Shown: positions 32,878 to 44,114, numbered from the stretch's first letter. The stretch is DNA of 64,000 nucleotides from Sialis fuliginosa (GCA_961205875.1 OY540822.1:2978501-3042500), one strand, 5' to 3'. Translations and numbers: made by a program. The notes: generated from the letters alone by a model not told the origin.

Positions 32878-33484
32878 GAATTTAACTAATCACCATATAA
32901 GTTCTTTACCTTATATTATAGATCCCAAAAGTAAATTAAAATTTTTAATAGATACTGGTAGTACTAAATCTTTTATTAATCCAAACATCGCATATAAATA
33001 TTTTTAAAATTTTATTGTAAACGACCCTTTTCAAATTTCAACGGCTCATGGAACTTCGATAGAAAAGTATAGTACTTCGGTACCATGTCCTGACATATTT
33101 AAAACAAAAGAAAAAATGCTTTTAAAATTTCATTTGTTTAATTTTCATAGTAATTTTCATTGTCTATTGGGTCTTGATAATTTAAAATTATTAAATGCAA
33201 CAATTGATCTAAATAATAATGTACTATCTACAGTAAATGCTAAAATAAAAATTCACTACCATGAACTACCCCATGGTAATGAAAATAATAATAATAAAAG
33301 TATAAATAATGTTAAATGCAATGATGCTAATCAAAATATTAAAACAAATAATGAAATAAATAAGAAAAATAATAATAATACTAACTTGTTGACAGTTCAA
33401 CCGCGAACGCAACAAATAGTAAAATTGAAAATTAAAAATATAAAAAACGGTGAAATAATAATTCCGTATACTAAAATAAATAGT
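32878..33484 (+). pseudogene. E2 protease and start of Pol
   Basis: The frame begins MNLTNHHISSLPYIIDP and has LIDTGSTKSFINP, the aspartic protease active-site motif. A stop codon at about 33004 breaks it. The frame resumes as a 138-aa stretch (33116-33532) with FHCLLGLDNLKLLNA, an N-rich insert and QPRTQQIVKLKI. The last residues after about 33488 are from unrelated sequence. RT is not present downstream. Confidence 0.75.
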
Positions 33485-33488
33485 TTAG

Positions 33489-33848
33489 AATGTCCTGGAA
33501 GTTGCACCAGCCAATTTAGCCCAATCAAATAAAAGGACTTGGGTTTTTTTTACTTTTTTTTACTAATTTATTACTACTAAAGATATTTTATTACGATTTC
33601 CGGTATCGAGTTACAGCCGTATGATCTAGATTCGTCCGTAAGCTACACCAGCTATAGTGTTTCATGTGTTCATTTTATGCGTTCAGAATGAAACCTATAT
33701 CATTTTTTACTCTCGAACGAAACCAAGAAAAATAAAAAATAAAAATTTTTCAACCCTTAAACCAAAATATTAACTTTTTAAGACAAAAATCATTAGAAAG
33801 CGTTAAATAATAACTATATAATAAATTTAATATATCAACTATCTAGAA
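33489..33848. other. Unassigned stretch between E2 and the repeat array
   Basis: About 360 bp of AT-rich sequence with CCGGTATCGAGTTACAGC-type text and no frame. It may be part of another insertion; no ends were recognised. Confidence 0.4.
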
Positions 33849-33989
33849 CAGTGGTTCCCAAACTTCTTTTGTCGCTGAACTCCTACAGGTTTTTTCATAA
33901 TTTGAAGGACCCTTATCCTAAAAATAATTTTTTTACCGATTTAAATTATTTCAACTAAAAAGTAACCATAAAACGTCTAAAACAATTTA

Positions 33990-36120
33990 TTACCCCAGTC
34001 TAATCAACTAAAATGTATCCATATATATTGTTTTATACCTAGCTAATAAAATTATATTAGAAATAACGGTTTAGTGATGGCCAATAATTTTTTTTAAGAT
34101 TTCAATTATTTGAAATAAAAAAAATTCTTTAAACGTCCAAAACAATTTATTACCCCCAGCCCAATCAACAAAATTGTATCCATACATGTTGCTGTATATC
34201 TAGACAATACTATTATAATAGAAATAACAGTTTAGCGATGGCCAATAATTTTTTTTACCGATTTTACTCAATTCAAATCAAAATAAAAATCTTTAAAAAC
34301 TCTAAAACAATTTATTACCCCAGCCCAATCAACTAAAATGTATCCATACATATTGTTTTATATCTAAATAATAATATTATAATAGAAATAACAGTTTGGT
34401 GAAGGCCAGTAATTTTTTTTAACCGATTTCAATTATTTCAAATAAAAAAAATACTTAAACGTCCAAAACAATTTATTACCCCAAGCCCAATCAACTAAAA
34501 TGTATCCATGCATGTTGTTTTGTACCTAGATAATAATTTTATAACAGAAATAACAGTTTAGCGATGGCCAATAATTTTTTTTTACCGATTTTAATTATTT
34601 CAACTAAAAAAAATCCTTAAAACGTCCAAAACAATTTATTACCACCAGCCCAATCAACTGAAATGTGTTCAGAAATGATTTACTATGTCTTCCTAATATG
34701 ATTATAAAAGAACTTACAATATAGCGATGGCCAATAATTTTTTGAACAGATTTCAACCATTTCAACTAAAAAAAATCCTTAAAACGTCCAACACAATTTA
34801 TTACCCCCAGCCCAATCAACTAAAATGTATCCATACATGTTGTTTTATATCTAGATAAGAATATTATAATAGAAATAACAGTTTGGTGATGGCCAGTAAT
34901 TTTTTTACCGATTTTACTCAATTCAAATAAAAATAAAAATCCTTAAAACGTCTAAAAGAATTTATTGCCCCAGCCCAATCAACTAAAATGTATCCATACA
35001 TATTGTATTATACCTAGATAATAACATTATAACAGAAATAACCGTTTAGCGATACGTTTATTAAAACATTTATAACAAACTAACAAGAAAGAACAAAATG
35101 AATAATTTTATATTTATATAACAAGTGATTTTTTAACGTAATAACTGAAAATGGATGTTTACTTTTGTAAATTTTTGGATTTTTGAATTATTTTTGAAAT
35201 AAGAAAAAAATGTTTTAGATAAAAAATGTCGAGTATGTTATTATCTATAATTTATTCCCCATGTATTTTTTTCTCTATTATGAACCATTTGAATTATAAT
35301 AATTTTTTTTCTTCAAAAATTCGTTTTTACAAAAAAATGAATAGAACATAAATTATAGATATAGATATTACCTACATTTTTTAACTTGACCATTTTTCTC
35401 TATTTCGCACTGTTTCAGAGTAATTCGAAAAATTAAAAAATCGACGTAGGTAAACATCCGTATTCGGTTGAAAGATCGTTTTCAAAAATAGGACGTTTTC
35501 TTCCCAGCCAAAAATTAATCTTAAATATAAAATATCACCCTTCTACGATTTGTCGTATTTGAGTTACAGCGCTTACAGACAGACAGACAGACAGACCGAC
35601 ACACAGACATGGCGAAAATAGTCAGAATGGATTCAGGGAAGGTCAAAATAGATAATTCCGTCAAAATCCGGAGTTCGAACAAAATCGGCTTCACTATACT
35701 TACTTATACTAATGTATATTTCATATACATGGTATAAGAAAGTAAAAATATTTAAAACGTCCAAATTATTTTTTACCCCCAGCCCAATCAACTAAAATGT
35801 AGCCATGCATGTTGTTTTATACCTAGGTAACAATATAATAACAGAAATAACAGTTTAGCGATGGCCAAAAATTTTTGTTTCCGATTTAAATTATTTCAAC
35901 TAAAAAAAAATCCTTAAAACGTCCAACAAAATTTATTACCCCCAGCCCAATCAACTAAAATGTATCCATAAATGTTGTTTTATAACTAGACAATAATATA
36001 ATAACAGAAATAACAGTTTAGCGATGGCCAATAATTTTTTTCCGATTTAAATTATTTCAACTAAAAAAATTTTTTTAAACGTCCAAAATATTTTATTACC
36101 TCCAGCCCAATCAACTGAAA
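33990..36120 (+). repeat. Tandem ~162-bp repeats, forward block
   Basis: The core motif AATCAACTAAAATGTATCC recurs at about 34001, 34161, 34325, 34487, 34650, 34811, 34974, 35783, 35946 and 36107. The gap at 35050-35745 is an insert. Units diverge by roughly 10-15 percent. Confidence 0.85.
35050..35745. other. Insert in the repeat array with (GACA)n tract
   Basis: About 700 bp unrelated to the 162-bp unit. It has a short CAGACAGACAGACAGAC microsatellite near 35577-35603, followed by CAGAATGGATTCAGGGAAGG, a motif also present in the R elements. Boundaries are approximate. Confidence 0.55.
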
Positions 36121-36444
36121 TGTATTCAGTTGATTGGGCTGGGGGTAATAAATTGTGTTGGACGTTTTAAGGATTTTTTTTAGTTGAAATAATTTAAATC
36201 GGTTAAAAAAATATTGGCCATCGCTAAACTGTTATTTCTGTTATTATATTATTGTCTAGTTATAAAACAACATGCATGGATCCATTTTAGTTGATTGAGT
36301 TGGGGGTAGTAAATAGCTTAGACGTTTTAAGAATTTTTTTATTTGAAATAATTGAAATCGGTAAAAAAAAATTACTAGCCATCACCAAACTGATAATTCC
36401 ATTATAATATTATTATCTAGATATAAAACAACATTTATGGATAC
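36121..36444 (-). repeat. Tandem ~162-bp repeats, start of inverted block
   Basis: Two units in reverse orientation (cores near 36131 and 36291) immediately after the forward block, creating a large palindrome. A hAT element then interrupts the block at ATGGATAC. Confidence 0.8.
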
Positions 36445-37064
36445 TAGAGGTGTAAAAGTAACGAAAAAAAAGCGTACCCGTATGTATTCGTTACTATAAC
36501 AACTAGTACTCGTTACTTTCGTATCGTTACGTTACTCGTTACTTCTGATACCTCATAACATGCTACATTATGTTAGAGCAACGAATCGAGTCGTATTTGC
36601 GTACGCGTACACAGAGCCGACGCTAGCCAACGCGAGGCCCTGAGCCGTGTACATTTTGCGAGGCCTTGGCGGTAAAAAAAATAAAAATAAAAAAAGTCAA
36701 TAATAAAATTATATGTCTGCAATCTGCAAAAAAGCAAAAATCTCATTCCGAAATAATATATCATTTAATGGATTTTTCTATTGTTTCCATGCAAAATTGA
36801 TCAGACTTATGTTCCAATTATTCTAAATTTAGTTTGATTGATTTAATAGGTATAGTGTAGAATTATTTTTTAATTACAAGTGAACTGTTGACGGAATCTA
36901 CTAAATTTGCAATGACTTTACTATTTTGAAAACTTTATCCCTGTTGTTATATCACAATAACAATCCATTATGCAAAGCTTGGACGACGAATTTCCAAATT
37001 ATATTTTACTTAAACAATCATAGTTCTTTGTAACGTACGTTTTTAAATTCACCGAATAAGCGCG

Positions 37065-39361
37065 AATTAAATAACTTTGATTGCAAATGTATTAAAAAAA
37101 TAATCTTTTATTTTATTTAATATATACAAGTATAATAACAGAGTAACAATATCAGAGAACAAGTGTTTAGTAGAAACCAAGTATCAGTATATATACGGCA
37201 ATTACAAAATAATAATAAAGAATACAATGAATGAATACAATGGTGCAGCTTGCTTACTAACTAGATGTGTTTCTGAACTTTAAGATATTTTAATATTAAT
37301 TGATTTTCTTATATAAAGAATAACATGTGTTGTTTGTAAATATTAGATTTCTGATCACTACAATTTATACCTAAAGTAATAAAGAATATATTTCTATTAA
37401 CAATGAACAATTGGTAGTCTGAACTCTGATATCCCTTAATATCTTAAACGTGCTTATGTGTATAAAATAATAAATGAATATGGGACGTTCTTTGTTAAAC
37501 GGAACAAGGCTCTGCCCAAAATTCATGTTGATGGATTTGAGTGATCTTGGGCTTAAAATGTTCGTTATTGGTCCCTCTTTATGGGGTAGTGTGGCCTTTT
37601 GGAAAATTTCAAAATGGCGGCTCAGTATGACGGTCAGAAGTCAGAGAAAATTCCAGATGTTGGAATAAAATGTTAGCGAAAAAAACAATTTACGGCCGAT
37701 TCGATTGGTTATGGGTGCAAATTGTTTGTAATTGACAGCCCTAAAAAGTTGGATAGGTAGGTTGGCGAAATCCAAGATGGCAGCTGAAACCTAAAAATCG
37801 TCGAAAAATGAACTTTTTGACACTAAACCTGATTATATTGGCTTCAAATGTTGAGATTCAATCACTCATTACATATACAGGTTATTATGAATCCAAAATC
37901 TAAAATGGCGGCTTCGATTAATCTCAAAATGTAATAAAATCGGTAAAAAACGGTAAAATTTAGGTGGAAACAGTCCCGAACGAGTATATTGATGGTTCAT
38001 AGATCGTCAAATGATTGCGTTTTTATATCGTGAAATCAAACTTCATAAATCAAAATGGCGTCGAAAAATGCCATATATAAGGAAAAACCCATTGTTAAAT
38101 GAACTCGCACCACCCATTTTGTTGAAATTCTTAAGCGAAACGTGTTATCTCGTTGTTTTGAGCATTCTGAATACTAATCTGTACTCAGAATTGGCCAGAA
38201 TCAGATTTAAAAAATAATTATTTCTTAGTTTTTAAAAAAATTTTTTCTTTTATTTTTTTTCGAACTATTTTATTATATTTTGTTGTTGATAATATTTTGG
38301 ATGCACTAGACTATCTAAATGCAGTAAGAGTTTTATCGGACGAGACTTTGAAGGCATGAGCTTTAGAAATTTTTGATACCGCTGGTACTGTGACAAATCT
38401 TTTTGCCAGTTTTCTAGATGTTCTATTATAGTCTAAACAACAACAACAAAATATAAAAAAATAATTAGGAAAAAAATAAAAGAAAAAAAAATTTAAAAAA
38501 CTAAGAAATAATTATTTTTTAAATCTGATTCTGGCCAATTCTGAGTACAGATTAGTATTCAGAATGCTCAAAACAACGAGATAACACGTTTCGCTTAAGA
38601 ATTTCAACAAAATGGGTGGTGCGAGTTCATTTAACAATGGGTTTTTCCTTATATATGGCATTTTTCGACGCCATTTTGATTTATGAAGTTTGATTTCACG
38701 ATATAAAAACGCAATCATTTGACGATCTATGAACCATCAATATACTCGTTCGGGACTGTTTCCACCTAAATTTCACCGTTTTTTACCGATTTTATTACAT
38801 TTTGAGATTAATCGAAGCCGCCATTTTAGATTTTGGATTCATAATAACCTGTATATGTAATGAGTGATTGAATCTCAACATTTGAGGCCAATATAATCAG
38901 GTTTAGTGTCAAAAAGTTCATTTTTCGACGATTTTTAGGTTTCAGCTGCCATCTTGGATCCGCCATGTTGGATTTCGCCAACCTACCTATCCAACTTTTT
39001 AGGGCTGTCAATTACAAACAATTTGCACCCATAACCAATCGAATCGGCGGTAAATTTTTTTTTTCGCTAACATTTTATTCCAGCATCTCGAATTTTCTCT
39101 GACTTCTGACCGTCATACTGAGCCGCCATTTTGAAATTTTCCAAAAGGCCACACTACCCCATGAAGAGGGACCAATAACGAACATTTTAAGCCCAAGATC
39201 ACTCAAATCCATCAACATGAATTTTGGGCAGAGCCTTGTTCCGTTTGACAAAGAACGTCCCATATATGTATGTCTTTAAAATAGCTTAACTATTACTACA
39301 TTCTATGTGATTACATGTATACTTATTATGTATGTATTATAACTAAGGGTTTTCCGTAACT
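37065..39361 (-). mobile_element. Solo LTR of the E1 family, interrupted
   Basis: Segments 37065-37480 and 39263-39361 together match the E1 LTR in reverse. CGCG flanks both sides (37061-37064 and 39362-39365), a 4-bp duplication of the solo LTR insertion. A palindromic element splits it at TA. Confidence 0.9.
37481..39262. mobile_element. 1.78-kb palindromic element with TA duplication
   Basis: Starts TGGGACGTTCTTTG and ends with its reverse complement; TA flanks both sides (37479-37480 and 39263-39264), confirmed against the intact E1 LTR. The arms are about 740 bp and nearly identical, with a 270-bp centre (about 38230-38500). An identical 68-aa frame on opposite strands (38011-38217 and 38512-38718) is an artefact of symmetry. 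Confidence 0.92.
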
Positions 39362-39559
39362 CGCGCGCATGCATAAAACACGATCAGCAAACGTTTCAAT
39401 ACACGCATCAACGGTACTTGCGTATACTAGAACAGTCTAGGTACGAAAAATGCGAGTAACGAAATGTATTTGTGTGTAACGTTTCGTTACTCGGTACTAG
39501 ATGGCGCACCCGTTACTCAGTACCGAATACATACGGTTTGCTACAGCTCTAATGGATAC

Positions 39560-40340
39560 ATTTAAGTTGATTGGGCTGGTGGTAATAAATTGTTTTGGAC
39601 GTTTTAAGGATTTTTTTTAGTTGAAATAAATGAAATCGGTAAAAAAAAATTACTGGTCTTCGCCAAACTGTTATTTCTATTATAATATTAGTATTTAGAT
39701 ATAAAACAACATGTATGGATACATTTAAGTTGATTTGGCTGGGGTAATAAATTTTTTTAGACGTTTTAAGGATTTTTATTTTTATTTGAATTGAGTATAA
39801 TCGGTAAAAAAAAATTACTGGCCATCACCAAAATTTTATTTCTATTATAATATTATTATCTAGATAAGAAACAAAATGTATGGATACATTTTAGTTGATT
39901 GGTCTGGGGGTAATAAATTGTGTTCGACGTTTTAAAGATTTTTTTTATTTGAAATGAGTAAAATCGGTAAAAAAAATTATTGGCCATCGCTAAACTGTTA
40001 TTTCTATTATAATATTATTATCTAGATATAAAACAACATGTATGGATACATTTTAGTTGATTGGGCTGGGGTAATAAATTGTTTTAGAGTTTTTAAAGAT
40101 TTTTATTTTTATTTGAAATGAGTAAAATCGGTAAAAAAAAATTATTAGCCATCGCTATACTGTTATTTTTATTATAATAGTATTGTCTAGGTATACAGCA
40201 ACATGTATGGATACAATTTTGTTGATTGGGCTGGGGGTAATAAATTGTTTTGGACGTTTAAAGGATTTTTTTTATTTCAAATAATTGAAATATTAAAAAA
40301 AATGTATTGGCCATCACTAAACCGTTATTTCTAATATTGA
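39560..40340 (-). repeat. Tandem ~162-bp repeats, rest of inverted block
   Basis: Reverse-orientation units with cores near 39567, 39730, 39895, 40057 and 40221. The block ends near 40340, where E2 env remnants resume. Confidence 0.83.
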
Positions 40341-40384
40341 AAATATTTAATTGAAAATAAAATAATTAATAATTGAAAATAAAA

Positions 40385-40831
40385 TAAACAACATTAAAAT
40401 ACATTCATCTAAAACGAGAACCAAAAGAGGAGTTTTCAATGGATTAGGATCTGCTATTAAATTTATATCAGGCAACTTAGATGCATATGATGCTGAAAAA
40501 ATAAACAAAATCTTAGATCATTTAAAAAAACAATCAACAAATTATTCAAAATCAATTAAAAATGCAGTATTCTGTCAATAACCAAATTATTAATACTTTT
40601 AATAATACAATACGAGATATTAAGCACAATGAATTAGCATTACGGTCTAGAATATTAGAAATAAATAAAATAGTTAATTTTAGTATTGGGAAACAAAATA
40701 TTCTTATTATTAAAGATATTTATAATCAATTTATTATTTTATACAATGCAACATATTACAAGACATCGAAAATTCAATAACCTTTTTTAAATTGAAAGCA
40801 CTACATCCAAGTATTATAAAATCTAATGATT
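40385..40831 (+). pseudogene. E2 env remnant, N-terminal piece
   Basis: The frame passes a basic cleavage-type site followed by GVFNGLGSAIKFISGNLDA, closely resembling the E1 fusion-peptide region. A break near 40580 moves it to another frame (72 aa, 40562-40780), which continues with a helical segment. It is interrupted at 40832 by the GC-rich insert. Not functional. Confidence 0.75.
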
Positions 40832-41076
40832 TGTTGTACCCCCGCGTTTGTGTGTTATAGCGGGAGAATAAAAACAATGTTGGCTTAGGAAGGAATATTT
40901 ATTTCGTCGTTAATATATATACAAATTATACAATTTTTTTACAATGGAAGGGGGGGGGGCGTCTTTTCTGTCTTGACGGGGAACGACGGAGATTCCAGTG
41001 TCGGTGGAATCGGCTGGGCTGATGTTGGAATCAGCTGGGCCGGTGCGATCCTTGAGATGTCAATGGGGCAGACGTC

Positions 41077-41515
41077 ATTCGTGTGATGGTGGGCTTCTCG
41101 GTGGAAGCTGTGTTGGGCGTCATGAAGATGACGGCGGGCTTCTCGGTGAAAGCTGTGCTGGGCGTCATGAAGATGACGGCGGGCTCCTCGGTGGAAGCTG
41201 TGCTGGGCGTCATGAAGATGACGGTGGGCTTCTCGGTGGAAGCTGTGTTGGGCGTCATGAAGATGACGGCGGGCTTCTCGGTGGAAGCTGTGTTGGGCGT
41301 CATGAGTATGACGGCGGGCTTCGCGGTGGAAGCGGTGCTGGGCGTCATGAGTATGACGGCGGGCTTTGCGGTGGAAGCTGTGCTGGGCGTCAGGAGTATG
41401 ACGGCGGGCTTCGCGGTGGAAGCTGTGTTGGGCGTCATTTGGGATGACGGCAGGCTTTGCGGTGAAAGCTGTGTTGGCGTCATGAAGATAACGGCGGGCT
41501 TCGCGGTGGAAGCTG
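41077..41515. repeat. 45-bp minisatellite
   Basis: About nine to ten tandem units with GTCATGAAGATGACGGCGGG as part of the unit. Because 45 is a multiple of three, long frames of 149-166 aa stay open on both strands; these are not taken as genes. Confidence 0.85.
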
Positions 41516-41519
41516 GGTT

Positions 41520-42180
41520 TAGTCGTGCGACGGCGTTTGGCTTCCGGTGCGCGTCTGTGAGTTTGGCATCACAGTGGCGGTGAACGTCTCTCGGCGGGCG
41601 TCGGCGGTCGGCGTTCTTCTCGGAGCGTCAGCGGTCTCTGGTCGTGAGACGGCGCTCGGCTTCCGGTGCGCGTCTGTGATTTTGGGTGTCACAGCGGCGA
41701 CGGACGTCTCTCGGCGGGCTTCAGCGGGCGGCGTTCTTCTTCGGGCGTCAGCGGTCAGAGTTCTTGTCTGAGCGGCAACGGCTGTGGATCCGGAGACGGC
41801 GCTTGTCTTCGGGTGCGTGCCTGTGAATTTGGGCGTCACAGCTGCAGCGGGCGTCTCTGGTGAGCGTCAGCGGTCCTCAACGTGAGGTGACGGCGGCGTC
41901 CTTCGGCGGGCGGCAGTGGTCCTCATCGTGAGGCGATGGCGTCTCCTTCGGCGGTCGGCAGTGGTCCTCAAACGTGAGGCGATGGCGTCTCCTTCGTCGG
42001 GCGGCAGTGGTCCTCAAACGTGAGGTGGTGGGCGTCTCCGGGAGTCGGCAGTGGTCCTCAAACGTCCGGTGGTGGACGTCTCCTTCGGCGGGCGGCAGTG
42101 GTCCTCAACGTCAGACGGTGGACGTCTCCTTCGGCGGCGGCAGTGGTCCTCAACGTGAGGTGGTGGCGTCAGTGGTCGTC
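41520..42180. repeat. Further GC-rich minisatellites
   Basis: From 41520 a unit of roughly 120 bp (core CTTCCGGTGCGCGTCTGTGA) repeats twice or three times. From 41880 a unit of roughly 46-48 bp (core GGCAGTGGTCCTCAAACGTG) repeats about six times. Units are imperfect. Confidence 0.7.
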
Positions 42181-42583
42181 AATCAACGACACTGGAGTGG
42201 CATCTCAGAGCACCTCTGCTGCCAAGTATTAAACTCGGCAGCAGAGTGACAGTTCCAATACCAGTGGTAGATAGGGCACTTGTCCCTGGAGTTGACTCCT
42301 GGACTTCACTGACTTTTTCATAAAAATCGGGAGGCTTTATACAGTCCACGGTTGCACTTCGTTGGTGAGAGCCAACTCGCAACTTCACCCTTCTCCCTTT
42401 CGTTAAGGAAGGATGGACTGACGTGTTGGCGTTCGGATGGCGGTTTACCCTGGTTTTGGGTTTTACCGGCGATCCGTTTGGGCTAGAATCGTCGGTGAGG
42501 TATCATTCGACAGCTGGAAAGATTCTTCAGTGCGTGGCGGGCGAAATTTCATTGTACGATGGGGGGGGGGGGGGGGCATATCA

Positions 42584-43405
42584 GATTTATTTTTAGAATT
42601 CCAAAAAATATCAACTAATTACAAAGAACAATTACCTTTTGAAATAAAATATGAAAATATATTAGAATATGAGTCGATAATCGATATCAAATGTAAAATC
42701 GAAAATAATCAAATAAACTATTTCCTATCAATACCCATTAACTTTGAAAAACAATTTGAATTATTCCAATTACTCCCTATACCCTCAAAATTTAAATCAG
42801 AATACATGAAGGTAATACCAAATGTAAAATATTTGCTAAAATCGAAAGATAATACAATTAAGCCTCTAAGCGATATGTGTACTAAAGGTAAAATATTTCA
42901 ATGTCCAAATCGTCTCCAAGTTAACTACAACACGAAGTGTGAAAAAGGAATTCTCCTGGATGAAGATTCAAGTCAATGTGAATTTATAATGTTAAACATT
43001 ACCGATAATCACATGGAAATCGTTCCTGAGATAAATCAATATCTTGGCGTTTTCGTAAAAGAAGAAATCATCGTATTCAAGAATGAAGAAGAATCGGAAT
43101 CAAAATCGCTCAAAGGAATATTTTTAATAAAAAACAAAAATAAAATATTCTTTAAACAAAACGAACTACATTACTTAGACAAGACTTATGGCAAGTCTAC
43201 CGTCATCAACAATCCAAGTTTTGAAGAAAAATTAAATAAATTATCAAATTTAATAAAAATAAACCTAAAATCATTAAACTTAAAAGAAATAACGCCGCAT
43301 CCTGTTGAAACCATCGTAGAGGAAGCTGCAAGAATCTACACACCAAGTATATGGACCGTCATCCTGTACATTTTAATTATTATCATTCTTATATATTTTT
43401 TTTAA
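42584..43405 (+). pseudogene. E2 env remnant, C-terminal piece
   Basis: The frame resumes after the insert as SDLFLEFQKISTNY and stays open to 43405. It has a cysteine-bearing ectodomain (CPNRLQVNYNTKC) and an extended hydrophobic C-terminus (SIWTVILYILIIIILIYFF), the expected membrane anchor. The 322-aa frame's first about 50 residues lie in the GC-rich insert and are not real. No cytoplasmic tail remains before the stop. Confidence 0.78.
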
Positions 43406-43481
43406 ATCTTCATATCAAGAAAAAATCAAAAATCTTCGATTCCAAAAGAAAATATTCAACTTCCAGAGGAAGCCGCAATCT

Positions 43482-43492
43482 AAAGGGGGAGG
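43482..43492 (+). promoter_or_regulatory. E2 polypurine tract
   Basis: AAAGGGGGAGG just before the LTR start AGTTATATTC. Confidence 0.75.
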
Positions 43493-43774
43493 AGTTATAT
43501 TCACAACAATCCAAACATCCGTAGCTGGGAAACACTTACTCATCATTTCAGTTTACCTCAGTCGCAACGTCCACGGATGGGAATCAACGACTCATCATTA
43601 ATTTACTTTATAAAAATGCAATGTAATATAATAATAAAAATTCCTTTCAGAACCAATGTATTGTAATTTATAAAATATTGAAATCAGTCTGTAGTCAGAA
43701 AACATATTGCAAACTTCGTTTTAAATAAATAAATCCTTTTTAAAAAGACTTATCCGGGAACACAACAGTTAATT
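43493..43774 (+). repeat. E2 3' LTR
   Basis: About 282 bp starting AGTTATATTCACAAC and ending CAGTTAATT, the errantivirus-style AGTTA…AATT ends. It includes AAATAAATAAATCC as a poly(A) signal candidate. There is no partner LTR in the window, so the right edge is inferred. Confidence 0.65.
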
Positions 43775-43778
43775 TATA

Positions 43779-44114
43779 TACATTATATGATATAACCATT
43801 TGGCTCGCTAATTACCCATTCGGGGAGCCAAGACCTCCTGCCCCCCACCCCCCTCAACTCAATACGCCACTTGACAGTGCATATATTTAATATCTGAAAT
43901 GGTGGAAATGCAACCCATCGTTTGAATTACTATACTGTGTAGGAAATTACGATACCATAACTTTCTAAAATTCCTATATTGGTAAATAGTTAGTCTTGAT
44001 CAAAATAGTTACAAAAAATTTGACGTATTTTTTTACGATTAATAATAATTAGTGCAAACGAAGCAGTAAAAAGTGTCAAATTTTTAGGGGCAAGCATATA
44101 ATGGTATACATGTA
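43779..44114. other. Flank with a hAT-like G-rich end
   Basis: About 335 bp without a gene. Around 43850-43882 the minus strand reads CAAGTGGCGTATTGAG and then G-rich text similar to hAT ends. The remainder is AT-rich and unassigned. Confidence 0.4.

Larger units (their letters stand above)
36445..39551. mobile_element. hAT-type element with 8-bp duplication, interrupted by a solo LTR
   Basis: The ends TAGAGGTGTA and TACAGCTCTA are imperfect inverted repeats flanked by ATGGATAC on both sides (36437-36444 and 39552-39559), an 8-bp hAT-type target duplication. The own sequence (about 36445-37060 and 39366-39551, near 800 bp) has GTAACG/CGTTAC-rich ends and no transposase. The solo LTR and its palindromic insert account for the remainder. 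Confidence 0.85.
33849..40340. mobile_element. hAT-ended inverted array of ~162-bp repeats
   Basis: It begins CAGTGGTTCCCAAACTTC, a typical hAT-type end, though no matching right end is visible. Repeats of about 162 bp with the core CAGCCCAATCAACTAAAATG follow: about ten in one orientation up to about 36120, then at least seven in reverse orientation to about 40320. Spacings counted by eye were 160-165 bp. The switch is at 36120-36131, where the TGTATTCAGTTGATTGGG text turns round. Interruptions are at about 35050-35745 and 36445-39551. Confidence 0.75.
40832..42583 (-). mobile_element. GC-rich 1.75-kb insert, probable solo LTR
   Basis: It splits the E2 env frame. GATT flanks both sides (40828-40831 and 42584-42587), and env reads through once it is removed. 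On the minus strand it starts TGATATGCCCCCC and ends GGGGGTACAACA, giving TG…CA ends like an LTR, with an AATAAA-type signal near the end. The interior is a GC-rich island of minisatellites in an AT-rich region. No internal domain or second LTR is seen, hence solo LTR or a similar non-coding element. Solo LTR identity is inferred. Confidence 0.6.
32786..43774 (+). mobile_element. E2: decayed errantivirus-type Gypsy element (composite)
   Basis: Plus-strand remnants in errantivirus order: a gag tail (about 32786-32876), protease (32878-33484), env pieces (about 40385-40831 and 42584-43405), a polypurine tract and one LTR (43493-43774). RT, RNase H and integrase are missing, and an inverted repeat array occupies that place. 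It belongs to a different family from E1: env and LTR sequences differ. The 5' LTR was not found; the left edge is truncated near the element A insertion. Confidence 0.75.

Noticed and set aside
38011-38718. Identical 68-aa proteins on opposite strands
   Set aside because: Mirror frames within the palindrome at 37481-39262.
40998-41583. 149-, 150- and 166-aa frames in the GC-rich region
   Set aside because: They come from a 45-bp minisatellite whose unit is a multiple of three; frames stay open in several registers and both strands, so coding is not supported.
41519-42249. Several 65-106 aa GC-rich frames
   Set aside because: Low-complexity products of other minisatellites in the same insert, overlapping on both strands.
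42437-42583. First 50 residues of the 322-aa env-like frame
   Set aside because: This part lies in the GC-rich insert, including a poly-G run; only sequence from 42584 onward is env.
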